DNA of 50,668 nt from Paraburkholderia bannensis NBRC 103871 (GCF_000685015.1 NZ_BAYA01000043.1:1-50668), one strand, 5' to 3'; shown: positions 34,825 through 43,734, counted from the first letter of the stretch. The notes: generated by a model not told the origin, from the sequence alone. Translations and numbers: made by a program.

Positions 34825-37089
34825 ATGAAGACCAGACAACGACCGCTGCGCGCGGCCGGCGTCGGCACGCGCGCGCTCGTGACGTGCGGTGCCAGCCAGG
34901 ATTTTTCGGGGGCGCAGACGCGCTTTAAAGCTCTGCCGTTGGGCGTGGCGGTGGCCATTTTGTGCGCGGGTTTCGTGGCCGAAGCTCAAGCACAGGCAGC
35001 CGATCCGGCGACGTCCTCAACGAGCACAAAAACCGATGCACAGACGCCCCAGCCAGGTGCTACGGCATCGGCAACAGGTCATGAGCCGGTCGCGGCAGAC
35101 AGTCAGTTGCCCTCAATCAAGGTCACCGCCACGGCGGGCTCGAGCTATAGCACCGACACTGCCACGAGCACGACCAGGACCGATACGCCGATCAAGGACT
35201 ATGCGGCCTCCATTCAGGTCGTGCCATCGGAAACGTTGCAGGACCGCGGCGTGACGAGCATCGACCAGATCGCCGATAACGTCAGCGGCGTCCACGCTGA
35301 GGCGAGCTACGGCGGCAATGGCGCGACGTTCTTCAATATCCGCGGCTTCAGCGAAAGCAACGGCTTGCGCGACGGCTTCCGCAACTACGGCTACTACGCC
35401 TTTCGCGACGTTCAGAATATCGACGAAGTCGAGGTATTCAAGGGGCCGGCAGGCGCCCTGTACGGCGGCATCGGTGCGGTAGGCGGCTATATCAACACCG
35501 TGTCCAAACGGCCGGAGTGGGAGAACTTCGGCGAAGTCAGCGCGACGGCAGGTAGCTACGGCCTCGGCCGCACGACGGTCGATGTCAATCGCGTCCTGAA
35601 CGACGACCTGAGTATCCGGCTCAATGCATCAGCCGAGACCAACTCGACGTTCCAGGATAACGGCGGCTACAAATCGTGGTCGATTGCACCGGCTATCACC
35701 TGGGACAATCATCACGGCACCTCGGTGACGCTCTTGAGCGAGTTCAACCACCTGAACCGGGATGGCTTTGACTTCGGTGTGCCCGCCGTCACCAACTACC
35801 AGCAGCTTTCGCGCTCCCGGTATTACGGATTCCGCGACGGCGACTACGGCCGAAACGATACCGTTTCCGAAACGCTGTTATTCGAGCATGCGCTGTCCGA
35901 GAACTGGAAACTGCGCCTGGCCGGGCAGTATTCGTACGCGCGCCAGCACTCGACGCAGTCGTTTCCTGACAGCACGAGCGCTACGGACAATCTCCTCGAA
36001 TACTCTGTCTACAGCGGAGCCAACGAAGTCTCGCGCCAATATTCCGCCCGAGCCGAACTGGTGGGTAACTTCTTCACCGGCAGCCTGAAGCATTCGTTAC
36101 TGGCGGGTGTGGACTACGGCTATCTGGAAGTGGGCAGCGGGGGTTCGCAGGTTTCCACGATGACGGTGGATCTCTTCAATCCCAGCTATGTCTCCGGGCT
36201 GACCCCAGCCGGTTCCCTGGCTGGGCATGAGGGGCGCGGCGCCGACTACGGTGTCTATGTGCAGGACCTGATCGATCTGACGCGACAGGTCAAGCTGCAG
36301 GTGGGGTTGCGGGCGGACCGCTTCATCAACACCGCCGATGAAGCCGGTGAGCCGACGGGCCACGGTCAGCAGACGGCCTTCTCGCCACGCGTCGGGCTGG
36401 TCTGGCAGCCGACGGCCAGTACGTCGTTCTTCACCGACTGGAGCCGCAGCTACGCACCGAATGTCGGCCACAGCGGCAGCAACGTCACCTACGCCGCAGA
36501 AGTCGCGGAGCAGTACGAAATAGGTGTGAAGCAGGAACTCATCAAGAACCGGCTGAATGCCAACCTCGCGTTGTTCAATATCAACCGGAACCACATCCTG
36601 ACCACGGATCCCATCAATCCGTTACTGGAAGTGCTCACGGGCAAGCAGCGGAGCCAGGGTGTTGAACTCGACATCACCGGCAACATCACGCCGCAATGGA
36701 AGGCCATCGTCACCTATGCCTACACGCTCGCGAAAGTCACGAGCGACACGACGTATCCCGTAGGCGACAGCCTGAGCAATGTTCCGCGCAACAGCGCAAG
36801 CGTATGGACCGTCTATCAGTTGCAGTCGGTTCCGGGTTTGCAGGTCGGAGCGGGCGTTTATTACGTCGGCCCGCGGGAAGCGACCCTGCCCAACACCTTC
36901 AAGCTCGCCGGGTATGTGCGCACCGATGCGATGGCCTCGTATAAGCGAGGCCCCTGGAAAGCACAGTTGAACATCTTTAATCTGTTCAACCGGAAGTATT
37001 ACACCGGAGGCTCGGCCGCGACCTTTGACTACACGCTGACGCCTAGCCCTCCGTTGTCGGCGCAGGTGACTGTTTCCTACGACTTTTAA
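34825..37089 (+). CDS. TonB-dependent siderophore-type receptor 4
   Basis: The 754-residue receptor starts MKTRQRPLRAAG, sharing the opening and a long N-region with the receptor at 22430. The hydrophobic core LPLGVAVAILCAGFVAEA ends near AQA. TonB-box-like LPSIKVTAT, then plug (TPIKDYAASIQVVPSETL, NIRGFSESNGLRDGF, VEVFKGPAGALYGGIGAVGGYINT) and a barrel ending LSAQVTVSYDF with terminal Phe. The plug is of siderophore type. It follows leader 5, so copper control is expected. No Shine-Dalgarno sequence precedes the ATG. An 11-bp hairpin terminator follows. Confidence 0.9.
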   Translation: MKTRQRPLRAAGVGTRALVTCGASQDFSGAQTRFKALPLGVAVAILCAGFVAEAQAQAADPATSSTSTKTDAQTPQPGATASATGHEPVAADSQLPSIKVTATAGSSYSTDTATSTTRTDTPIKDYAASIQVVPSETLQDRGVTSIDQIADNVSGVHAEASYGGNGATFFNIRGFSESNGLRDGFRNYGYYAFRDVQNIDEVEVFKGPAGALYGGIGAVGGYINTVSKRPEWENFGEVSATAGSYGLGRTTVDVNRVLNDDLSIRLNASAETNSTFQDNGGYKSWSIAPAITWDNHHGTSVTLLSEFNHLNRDGFDFGVPAVTNYQQLSRSRYYGFRDGDYGRNDTVSETLLFEHALSENWKLRLAGQYSYARQHSTQSFPDSTSATDNLLEYSVYSGANEVSRQYSARAELVGNFFTGSLKHSLLAGVDYGYLEVGSGGSQVSTMTVDLFNPSYVSGLTPAGSLAGHEGRGADYGVYVQDLIDLTRQVKLQVGLRADRFINTADEAGEPTGHGQQTAFSPRVGLVWQPTASTSFFTDWSRSYAPNVGHSGSNVTYAAEVAEQYEIGVKQELIKNRLNANLALFNINRNHILTTDPINPLLEVLTGKQRSQGVELDITGNITPQWKAIVTYAYTLAKVTSDTTYPVGDSLSNVPRNSASVWTVYQLQSVPGLQVGAGVYYVGPREATLPNTFKLAGYVRTDAMASYKRGPWKAQLNIFNLFNRKYYTGGSAATFDYTLTPSPPLSAQVTVSYDF

Positions 37090-37096
37090 AGGCACA

Positions 37097-37130
37097 CCGG
37101 GCAAGCGCGCAAGAAACGCCGCTTGCCCGG
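37097..37130 (+). terminator. Hairpin terminator after receptor 4
   Basis: CCGGGCAAGCG (37097-37107) pairs perfectly with CGCTTGCCCGG (37120-37130), followed by ATTCCTTCTT. It starts eight bases after the receptor stop codon. The T-tract is imperfect, but position and stem strength support termination. Confidence 0.7.
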
Positions 37131-37340
37131 ATTCCTTCTTGATCGGGCGTCTCCGTTGCCGATATCGAGAGGACGATCGCCTTGTTTCCTCGTACGGATT
37201 CAGTAAGCATCACCGAATACTTGCGTATCGCTTTCTGTTATGGGGTGCAGAGAATCCCCCGGATTCCGACGATTGGCCATATGACCGCGTGGCATAATTC
37301 ATAGCCATCTCTTTCCATTTCTTGCCATTCGCTACGCGCC

Positions 37341-37721
37341 ATGTACCGCGCTCGTCTCCATCGCCTTGGAAGCCTGCTGGGATTGCTTGCAATCCTGCTG
37401 GCGACGCTCGCGCCGGTGGTTTCGCAGGTGCTCGCGTCGCAACACCGTCTCAGCGATGCGCTGACCGCGTATTGTTCGGCCGATGACGAAGTTGTGCCAT
37501 CGGTACATGACGGCAAGCCTACGCACGGCGTGCTTCCGCACTGGCAGGCCTGTGGCTATTGCGGCATGGTTGGGCATATCCCGACGCTGCCCGGCAATCC
37601 GGCCAGCCTCTTTGCATCGCTCACCACAACGACGATGCCGGTCATCGTCGCGTTGGTCGCCATCCGTGCCGATGTCAGCTTCACAAAAGCTCAGCCCAGG
37701 GCGCCCCCGGTCTTCTCCTGA
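37341..37721 (+). CDS. DUF2946/RAPP leader protein 6, CXXC type
   Basis: The 126-residue protein has an N-terminal hydrophobic segment (9-30), AYCSADD with Cys45, CGYC (71-74) followed by His79, a second hydrophobic segment (88-109) and RAPP (120-123) plus VFS. It heads the outer-membrane protein, copC and copD. A CATAAT about 50 bases upstream could be its -10. No Shine-Dalgarno sequence precedes the ATG. Confidence 0.82.
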   Translation: MYRARLHRLGSLLGLLAILLATLAPVVSQVLASQHRLSDALTAYCSADDEVVPSVHDGKPTHGVLPHWQACGYCGMVGHIPTLPGNPASLFASLTTTTMPVIVALVAIRADVSFTKAQPRAPPVFS

Positions 37722-37822
37722 TCCCGTTTTGACCTGCAAAACTGCCGCTCTGCGCCTGTCGCAAGTGGCCGCTTGCCGTGCCTCTACACGACCGCTACGA
37801 ACGACAACTGGAGATAACCAAT

Positions 37823-38710
37823 ATGCGAACCATCATCAACCGGTATGCGTCCCCGGCGCGCTCTGCGCTGCTGGCCACCATTGCCTGCCTTGCCCATGTT
37901 TCTGTCACCCACGCCCACGCCATCGCGGGCGACCGCGTCTTTCCCTCCACGCTCTCCGTCGACGACCCCGGCGTCGGTGACGAAGCCAATCTCGAATTCG
38001 GGCACCAGCGCGTGCCTGGCGACGCAGGCGATCAAAGCATCAACACCTTTGACTTTGAGTACGACAAGCTCATTACGCCGCGGCTCGCGCTCTCTGTGGA
38101 CGGCAGCTACGTCATGCAGAACAATCCCACCGCTCGCGGTTTCGACAACTTCGGCGTGGGAATCAAGTACCTGCTCTACGTGAACGACGCACACGAATTC
38201 ATGACATCGGTGGGGGTGAACGCCGAACTCGGCGGCACGGGTAGCCGTGCCATCGCCAGCAACTTCTCGACGATCTCGCCCACGATCTTTGCCGGGAAGG
38301 GCATGGGCGACCTGCCAGACTCGCTCGCTTGGCTGCGTCCCATTGCCGTGACCGGCGAAGCCGGGCCGTCGCTGACCACCGGTAGCGGCCAGCCGAACTC
38401 GTTCGACTACGGCTTCACGTTCCAGTACAGCCTGCCTTATCTGCAGCAGCACGTTCACGATCTCGGCTTGCCGCAGCCATTTTCCAACCTGATTCCTCTC
38501 GTCGAAGTGCCTCTTTCCAGAAGCCAGGGGCAAACGACGGGAACCGTCAACCCGGGCTTCATCTGGATGAACCGCTACGGCCAGCTAGGCATCGAAGCAC
38601 AGATACCGATTAACCGGGCGAGCGGCTCGCACGTCGGCATCCTGGCGCAGGTGCACATCTTCTTCGACGATGTCGCGCCGCACACGCTCGGCAAACCGCT
38701 TTTCCAGTAA
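37823..38710 (+). CDS. Putative outer-membrane beta-barrel protein of copper operon
   Basis: The start MRTIINRYASPARS at 37823 follows CTGGAGATAACCAAT; the 295-residue precursor is cleaved after THA, leaving an N-terminal His-Ala. The mature protein is rich in alternating strands (FEYDKLITPRLALSVDGSY, FGVGIKYLLYV, FTFQYSLPYL, PGFIWMNRYGQLGIEAQIPI) and ends in GILAQVHIFFDD. This is the pattern of a small outer-membrane barrel. No membrane helix follows the signal. It sits between leader 6 and copC, so a copper-uptake or porin role is inferred. Confidence 0.7.
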   Translation: MRTIINRYASPARSALLATIACLAHVSVTHAHAIAGDRVFPSTLSVDDPGVGDEANLEFGHQRVPGDAGDQSINTFDFEYDKLITPRLALSVDGSYVMQNNPTARGFDNFGVGIKYLLYVNDAHEFMTSVGVNAELGGTGSRAIASNFSTISPTIFAGKGMGDLPDSLAWLRPIAVTGEAGPSLTTGSGQPNSFDYGFTFQYSLPYLQQHVHDLGLPQPFSNLIPLVEVPLSRSQGQTTGTVNPGFIWMNRYGQLGIEAQIPINRASGSHVGILAQVHIFFDDVAPHTLGKPLFQ

Positions 38711-38732
38711 GCACGCACACAGGGATTCCGCG

Positions 38733-39095
38733 ATGAAACTCGCTACATTGCGCAGGGCTGTCGCATCGGTCGCGCTGCTTGCTGCACATCTCGCCTGGGC
38801 GCACGCTTATCCGAAGCATCAGGAACCACCAGCGGGTTCGACCGTGCAGGCAAAGCTCAATGCGGTGGTGATCGACTTCGACGATGCGCTCGAACCTGCG
38901 TTCAGCTCCATCACTGTCACCGACGCACAGGGCAAGGCCGTCACGAATGGGAAGTCCGAAGTCGAGCCGTCGAACAGCAAGCGCATATCGGTGGGCGTCA
39001 GTTCGTTGACGCCTGGCGTCTATACGGTTGCGTGGGTGGCTGTCGCTGCTGACGGACATCGCACGCAGGGACACTACCGGTTTACGGTGAAGTGA
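38733..39095 (+). CDS. copC: CopC periplasmic copper-binding protein
   Basis: The frame runs back to 38670, but MKLATLRRAVASVALL at 38733 gives the normal signal peptide and 120 residues. Cleavage after AWA leaves His24 as the mature N-terminus, the first Cu(II) ligand of CopC, and ADGH near the end (Asp108, His110) supplies the others. The Met-rich Cu(I) site of classic CopC is absent, so it is probably a Cu(II)-only CopC. It overlaps copD (GTGA), indicating coupled translation. Confidence 0.93.
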   Translation: MKLATLRRAVASVALLAAHLAWAHAYPKHQEPPAGSTVQAKLNAVVIDFDDALEPAFSSITVTDAQGKAVTNGKSEVEPSNSKRISVGVSSLTPGVYTVAWVAVAADGHRTQGHYRFTVK

Positions 39096-40003
39096 CCGTG
39101 GAGCCGCTCGTCGCCACACAGATTGCCGTAGCTGCCGTGCAGAACGTGCTGTTTGCGACGGCAGCCGGCCTCCTCGCGTGCGAGGTGCTCGGCAAGCGCT
39201 GCGGCGTGGGCGTGCCGGCCACGCTGCGTGGCTGGCAGGCGGGTGTCACGATCGGGTTGGCGTTGATGGCCCTCGCATACCTCTGGTTGCAGGCGGCCGT
39301 CATGAGCGGCACACCGCTTGCCGAAGCCGGGAGCGCGGTCGCGGCGGTGCTGACGCAATCGCACTACGGTGTCGCGTGGTCCATTGGATTTGTCGGTGCG
39401 TTGCTGGCGACGCTGAGCGGGTTTTCTGGTCGCCGTGGCCTGCCGCTTTTCGTCATAGGCCTCGTCGTGTGGGCCGCGGGCAAGGCTGCGGCCAGCCACG
39501 CAGCTGACGCGGGCGACTTCTCGGCCCGTGAGGTCATCCACGTCGTGCATTTATGCGCGACGGCATTGTGGGCCGGCAGTGTGATTGTCGCCGCAGTCCT
39601 GGTCAGACGCTTGCCTTCCACGTATGCGACTGCCGAAAAACAGGTGGCTTTCCGCAACGAACTCTCGTATCTGGCGACGGTTGCCCTTGTCGTTGTGCTG
39701 GTCACCGGCTTCTACAACGTGATTCAGGATACGTCACAGACGGATGTACGGATTTTCGCGACTGGCTGGGGCCGGATACTTGCTGCGAAGCTCGTGTGTG
39801 TTGCCGCAGCCGTGGCATTGGGCGGCTGGAACCGGCTGGTGGTTCTTCCGCAGCTTCGCGCGTGGGCGCAACAGGATGGCGCAGCCTTCGTGGCCGGGAA
39901 GGAGCGCTTCGACACCTTGCTGTCTGTTGAAGCGCTCGTAATGCTGGCGACTCTTGCGATCGCTGCTGTGCTGGGACATACGTCTCCAACAGCCGGGGGC
40001 TGA
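39092..40003 (+). CDS. copD: CopD inner-membrane copper protein
   Basis: GTG at 39092 overlaps the copC stop. The 303-residue protein has about eight membrane segments and the CopD pattern HVVHLCATALWAGSVI, FYNVIQDTSQ and a final helix ending AVLGHTSP. CopC and CopD together bring copper into the cytoplasm in Pseudomonas-type systems. The same last helix is echoed by the fragment at 26277. It is the last gene of unit 6 and ends 108 bases before the convergent GspG-like gene. Confidence 0.93.
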   Translation: MTVEPLVATQIAVAAVQNVLFATAAGLLACEVLGKRCGVGVPATLRGWQAGVTIGLALMALAYLWLQAAVMSGTPLAEAGSAVAAVLTQSHYGVAWSIGFVGALLATLSGFSGRRGLPLFVIGLVVWAAGKAAASHAADAGDFSAREVIHVVHLCATALWAGSVIVAAVLVRRLPSTYATAEKQVAFRNELSYLATVALVVVLVTGFYNVIQDTSQTDVRIFATGWGRILAAKLVCVAAAVALGGWNRLVVLPQLRAWAQQDGAAFVAGKERFDTLLSVEALVMLATLAIAAVLGHTSPTAGG

Positions 40004-40110
40004 TCAGCGAACTTGTGAAGCAGGTCGAGATATAGCTGACATTCGGTCTTTTGATTCACCGGTACGAGCGTCTTTTCGTGGCCGGTCCTAGCACTCCGTG
40101 GGAGATACTA

Positions 40111-40575
40111 CTATTCCCATGAGCCCACGTCGGCGTCGTCGCCTTCACCGCCTTGCCTGGCATCCCGACCATAGCTGAATACGTCGATGTCACCATGCAC
40201 GCCAGGATTGAGATACAGGTAGGCGTTGCCCCACGGGTCGTCTGGCAAGCGGGCAAGATAGCCGTCTTTCTTCCAGGCGCGCGGTACGGGATCCGTGTCG
40301 GGCCTTTCAATCAGGGCGTGCAGGCCTTGCGGCTGGGTCGGGTAGCGGCCGTTGTCGCGACGGTAGCTATTCAGGGCCTCTACGATTGCGGCAATGTCCT
40401 GTTTCGCAAGGTTGTGCTTGATCACCTCCGGTCTCGTCATCATCTTCGAGATGATCAGGACGATCAAAAGACCAAGGATTGCGACCGTGATTGCGATCTG
40501 AATGAGCCGGAGCGCTCGTCGCGAGCGGCTTTGCGGCGCCGCGATTTTCTTTTCATTTTCGTTCCCCGCTTGCAT
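40111..40575 (-). CDS. GspG-like pseudopilin, orphan, with degenerate processing site
   Basis: From MQAGNENEKKIAAPQ (40575) the protein is 154 residues. After the basic segment RSRRALRLIQIAITVAILGLLIVLII comes KQDIAAIVEALNSYRRDNGRYPTQPQGLHALI and DDPWGNAYLYLNPG, then FSYGRDARQGGEGDDADVGSW, all clear GspG (type II secretion major pseudopilin) sequence. The usual G|FTxxE prepilin site is replaced by A-LRLIQ, so Gly(-1) and Glu(+5) are missing. No other type II secretion gene lies in the window. It may be a divergent pseudopilin or a non-processed relic. Confidence 0.8.
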   Translation of the reverse strand: MQAGNENEKKIAAPQSRSRRALRLIQIAITVAILGLLIVLIISKMMTRPEVIKHNLAKQDIAAIVEALNSYRRDNGRYPTQPQGLHALIERPDTDPVPRAWKKDGYLARLPDDPWGNAYLYLNPGVHGDIDVFSYGRDARQGGEGDDADVGSWE

Positions 40576-40831
40576 AGCTTGATAGACCTGCAGGAGAGAA
40601 CTGTTCGGGCGTAATACGAGCGCGCAGGTAGCTCGGATAAGCAATTTCGATGATTGTAAGGTAGTCGCGCAACGAAGTCTGCATTCACCCGGCACGGCGT
40701 TTGTCCTGGCCGTTCTACGCGACCGATTTGGACATAGCGGATTGGGATCAGTTGCGCGCCGACATGCAGCGGGCCACTTCGTTTTACTTCTGTCGATGTA
40801 TTATTCCCGCCGTCGCGCAATTACTCTTTTG

Positions 40832-41149
40832 ATGAAAACACTGCTTCTCTATGCCGTTACCGCGATTGCCGAGATCGTAGGCTGCTATCTTCCATACCTC
40901 TGGCTCAAGGAGGGTAAGAGTGCTTTCCTGCTGGTTCCTGCGGCGATTTCCCTGGCGATCTTCTCGTGGTTGCTAACTTTGCATCCCTCTGCCGCTGGGC
41001 GCGTCTATGCAGCCTACGGTGGCGTATACATTGCGGTCGCGCTGCTTTGGCTGTGGATGGTGGAGGGGCTGAGACCGACAAACTGGGATTGGGCAGGCGT
41101 TGCGCTCTCGCTTGCCGGCATGGCCGTGATTGCGTTTCAGCCGCGTTGA
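40832..41149 (+). CDS. YnfA/UPF0060-type small membrane protein
   Basis: MKTLLLYAVTAIAEIVGCYLPYLWL at 40832 begins a 105-residue protein of four membrane helices, ending DWAGVALSLAGMAVIAFQPR. Length and motifs (AEIVGCYLPYLW, GRVYAAYGGVYI, DxxG) fit UPF0060/YnfA, which is related to small multidrug-resistance transporters; its function is not well fixed. It is divergent from the GspG-like gene. Confidence 0.93.
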   Translation: MKTLLLYAVTAIAEIVGCYLPYLWLKEGKSAFLLVPAAISLAIFSWLLTLHPSAAGRVYAAYGGVYIAVALLWLWMVEGLRPTNWDWAGVALSLAGMAVIAFQPR

Positions 41150-41579
41150 ATGTGTGCTTGCGGTCGCAAGCATCACGGCCCTCGAGCTGGAACTTGGCTG
41201 TTTTCCTAGGCGAAAAGCAGCCGGGCGATAGCTCTTGCTTGAGCATGCGAGCTACTTCGGTGAGCCTTGCACATCTCCGAACCGTCGACCGTCAGTGAGC
41301 GTGTGCGGACCCATCGCAGCCATTCGTCGCTACACGTGAGCAATGGTCGTTAGCGGAGTTGTGCGGTCGATCCGATGACAGTTCCGTTCGCTCGCTGAAC
41401 GACAGGTTATGGCCGCACGCAGACGCATATTGCATCATCACGTCGGCAAGTAGTCACGGGCGACCGGCCCGATTCGAACCGGAGCACCGGAGATTTGTGA
41501 GGCGCTGGCCCAACACTCAGATTTAACATAACCAAGATTATCGACATTTTATTTGTAGCGGCTGTATCCTAATGTCGTG
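41150..41579 (+). other. Intergenic before IS21
   Basis: No credible gene. A stretch at about 41460-41520 on the minus strand resembles a degenerate tRNA 3' half (GGTTCGAATC flanked by GTCGCCC), but the T stem does not pair and no tRNA can be drawn. The left IS21 end begins at about 41580. Confidence 0.4.
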
Positions 41580-41601
41580 TTCGTCGAAGTAAATTTCCCC
41601 A
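41580..41601. repeat. IS21 left terminal inverted repeat
   Basis: TTCGTCGAAGTAAATTTCC plus the next three bases matches the complement of 43814-43835 with one mismatch in 22. It lies just past the istB end. Confidence 0.85.
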
Positions 41602-41620
41602 CCCTGTGTATTTGCGGTGA

Positions 41621-42487
41621 TCAGCCGCTGAATGGATCAGGTGAGCTCTTTCGGGGGCGACCCGGGCGTCGGTTAGCAGGTTCGACCGGTGCCGGGTTTA
41701 GGGCGGATGGTCGGTTGCGCAGGTGGTCAGGCAGGAGATCGGCATGCTCCCGCAGCCGGTACGACGAACCTTCAATCTGGACAACAATCGCGTGATGCAG
41801 CAACCTGTCGAGCAGCGCCGCTGCGACGACTGTGTCACCGAAGACCTCACCCCATTCGCCGAAGCTGCGATTGGACGTGAGGACGATGGCGCAGCGCTCG
41901 TAACATGCGTTGACGAGCTGGAAGAACAAGTTGCCCCCGTTGGAGCCGATCGGCAGATAGCCGATCTCGTCAACGATGAGCAGACTGTTGCGCGCAAGAA
42001 AGCGCACACGCTGGGCGAGGTTGCCTTCGCGTTCGGCCTTCGCCATCGAATTGACGATTTCTGCCAGTGAGCCGAAGTACACGCTCTTGCCGGCGCGCAC
42101 CGCTTCGACACCTAGTGCAATGGAGAGGTGTGATTTGCCAGTTCCTGGCGGCCCGAGGAAGTGGACCGTCTGGCGTCGTTTGATGAACTCAAGTTGCGCA
42201 AGCGTCATGATGCGATCGCGATCGAGACTCGGCTGGAAGCTGAAGTCATATCCGGCGAGCGTCTTGACGGTGCCCAGCCTCGCTGTCTGCAGCGCCATGC
42301 GGATGCGCCGCGTCTCGCGCGTCGTGAACTCCTCGCCCAGCAACGTCTCCAGTACTTCGAGCATCGAGCTGTCGCCCTGTTCGAAACGCTTCAAGGTGGC
42401 ATCCAGCGCTTCAAGCGCACGCGGCATACGCAAGCCAACGAGGTAACGCTGTATCCGTTCGACGGTTGAGGTTGGAACGCTGTTCAT
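41621..42487 (-). CDS. istB: IstB-like ATPase of IS21
   Basis: The 288-residue protein has the AAA+/DnaC-like fold with Walker A GPPGTGKS (112-119), LLIVDEIGYLP as Walker B and LTSNRSFGEWGEVFGD. IstB helps IstA with target choice and strand transfer. Its start overlaps the istA stop (ATGA at 42484-42487), the normal IS21 arrangement. It looks complete. Confidence 0.94.
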   Translation of the reverse strand: MNSVPTSTVERIQRYLVGLRMPRALEALDATLKRFEQGDSSMLEVLETLLGEEFTTRETRRIRMALQTARLGTVKTLAGYDFSFQPSLDRDRIMTLAQLEFIKRRQTVHFLGPPGTGKSHLSIALGVEAVRAGKSVYFGSLAEIVNSMAKAEREGNLAQRVRFLARNSLLIVDEIGYLPIGSNGGNLFFQLVNACYERCAIVLTSNRSFGEWGEVFGDTVVAAALLDRLLHHAIVVQIEGSSYRLREHADLLPDHLRNRPSALNPAPVEPANRRPGRPRKSSPDPFSG

Positions 42488-43734
42488 GCGCGCCTCCCGG
42501 CATCAGCCAGACGCCTGGCCACCTGATCGTAAAACGACAGCGGCCGACGTCCGACACCAGTCGTGCCCGACGATACGTCGCGCGCCGCCTGCTGCCTGCG
42601 CTGGCCCGCGCTCCGATGGCCAGGCAGCAACGATGTTCGTCGCCGGCCTTCCAGCACGGGGTGCACTGCGAGCAGTTCGCCGTCCTCGTAGATGCGGATC
42701 TCGTGAGCCAGACTATGGACGTCGAGCGTGCGTCTGCGGGTGCGGTCGGGCACGCTATAGTAGTTGCCGCCGACCGAGACCAGACCTTCGTGGCTCACGC
42801 GCCGCTCGAGTCTGATGACGCCATTGAAGGCGCCGGCCGGCAACACCTGGAGCGCGGGGCGTTCCTCCCGGAAGTGCTGCATGACAACGCGATGCGTCGT
42901 GCCGTGTACTCGTGAGTTGGCCACCGTGTCGAGCCAGTTGCGCAACTGGCGGTTCAGATCGGCGAGATTCTGGAATCGTCGCGCGAGGAAGAAGTCCTGC
43001 CGGATATAGCGATAGGGGCGTTCGACCTTGCCCTTGGTCTTGGCGCGATACGCCTTGCACGCACGCGGAGCGAAACCATAGTGCTGTGCAAACGCGACCA
43101 GCTTCGCGTTGTAGACGATGTGCTTCTCGACTTCGCCCAGCACCGCTGCCTTCATGCGGTCGTACAGCACTTCGCGTGGCACACCACCAATGTGCTCGAA
43201 CGCTTCCATGTGGCAGCGCAGGACGGTCTGCAGGTCCTGATGTTCGACGAAACGCCCCCACAGATAGCGGCTGTGCCCGAGCACAATCGAGAACAACCAG
43301 ATTGAGCGTCGCTGCCCCGGTACATCGTCGAACTCAACATTGAAGTGTGCGAAGTCTACCTGCGCCTGGTGGCCAGCTGGAGTCTCAAAGCGCACCTCGA
43401 AGCCACGCTGTCGCGGTGGCCGGACTTCCCGAACCAGGTCGCCCAGAGCTGTTCGACCGCCTGCGTAACCCATGGCCTGAATCTCCCGCAGCAGCCGCTC
43501 GATGCTCAGGTCCGGATACTCACGCACACGCTCGGTCACATAGTGAACGAACGGGTCGATGACGCAGGGTCGCGGTGCACGTGGACCGTAACGCGGCGCC
43601 TGCACACCACCCTTGATGTATTTGCGAATGGTCTTGCGGTCCATACCCAGTCGAGCGGCGATGGCCGAGATGCTCAGCCCCTGCCGGTGCAATGCCAGAA
43701 TCGTCATAACCTCTCCCAGCTCGATCACCGACAC
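42484..43734 (-). CDS. istA: IstA transposase of IS21
   Basis: The 416-residue protein starts MSVIELGEVMTILALHRQG with an N-terminal helix-turn-helix (SISAIAARLGMDRKTIRKYI). A DDE/RNase-H-like core follows (QAQVDFAHF, then FGRFVEHQDLQ-like sequence and the GKVERPYRYIRQDF region with the catalytic glutamate). Downstream come VHGTTHR and VSVGGNYYSVP, typical of IstA. No frameshift is seen. It sits before istB in the same element. Confidence 0.93.
   Translation of the reverse strand: MSVIELGEVMTILALHRQGLSISAIAARLGMDRKTIRKYIKGGVQAPRYGPRAPRPCVIDPFVHYVTERVREYPDLSIERLLREIQAMGYAGGRTALGDLVREVRPPRQRGFEVRFETPAGHQAQVDFAHFNVEFDDVPGQRRSIWLFSIVLGHSRYLWGRFVEHQDLQTVLRCHMEAFEHIGGVPREVLYDRMKAAVLGEVEKHIVYNAKLVAFAQHYGFAPRACKAYRAKTKGKVERPYRYIRQDFFLARRFQNLADLNRQLRNWLDTVANSRVHGTTHRVVMQHFREERPALQVLPAGAFNGVIRLERRVSHEGLVSVGGNYYSVPDRTRRRTLDVHSLAHEIRIYEDGELLAVHPVLEGRRRTSLLPGHRSAGQRRQQAARDVSSGTTGVGRRPLSFYDQVARRLADAGRRA

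Noticed and set aside
18880..37330. Fur boxes before the TonB-dependent receptors
   Set aside because: No near-consensus 19-bp Fur site was seen before the receptors or leaders, so iron control is not claimed.
41455..41525. tRNA-like 3' half on the minus strand (GGTTCGAATC with GTCGCCC)
   Set aside because: The T stem does not pair (G-G and T-C mismatches) and no D or anticodon arm can be drawn, so it is at most a relic.
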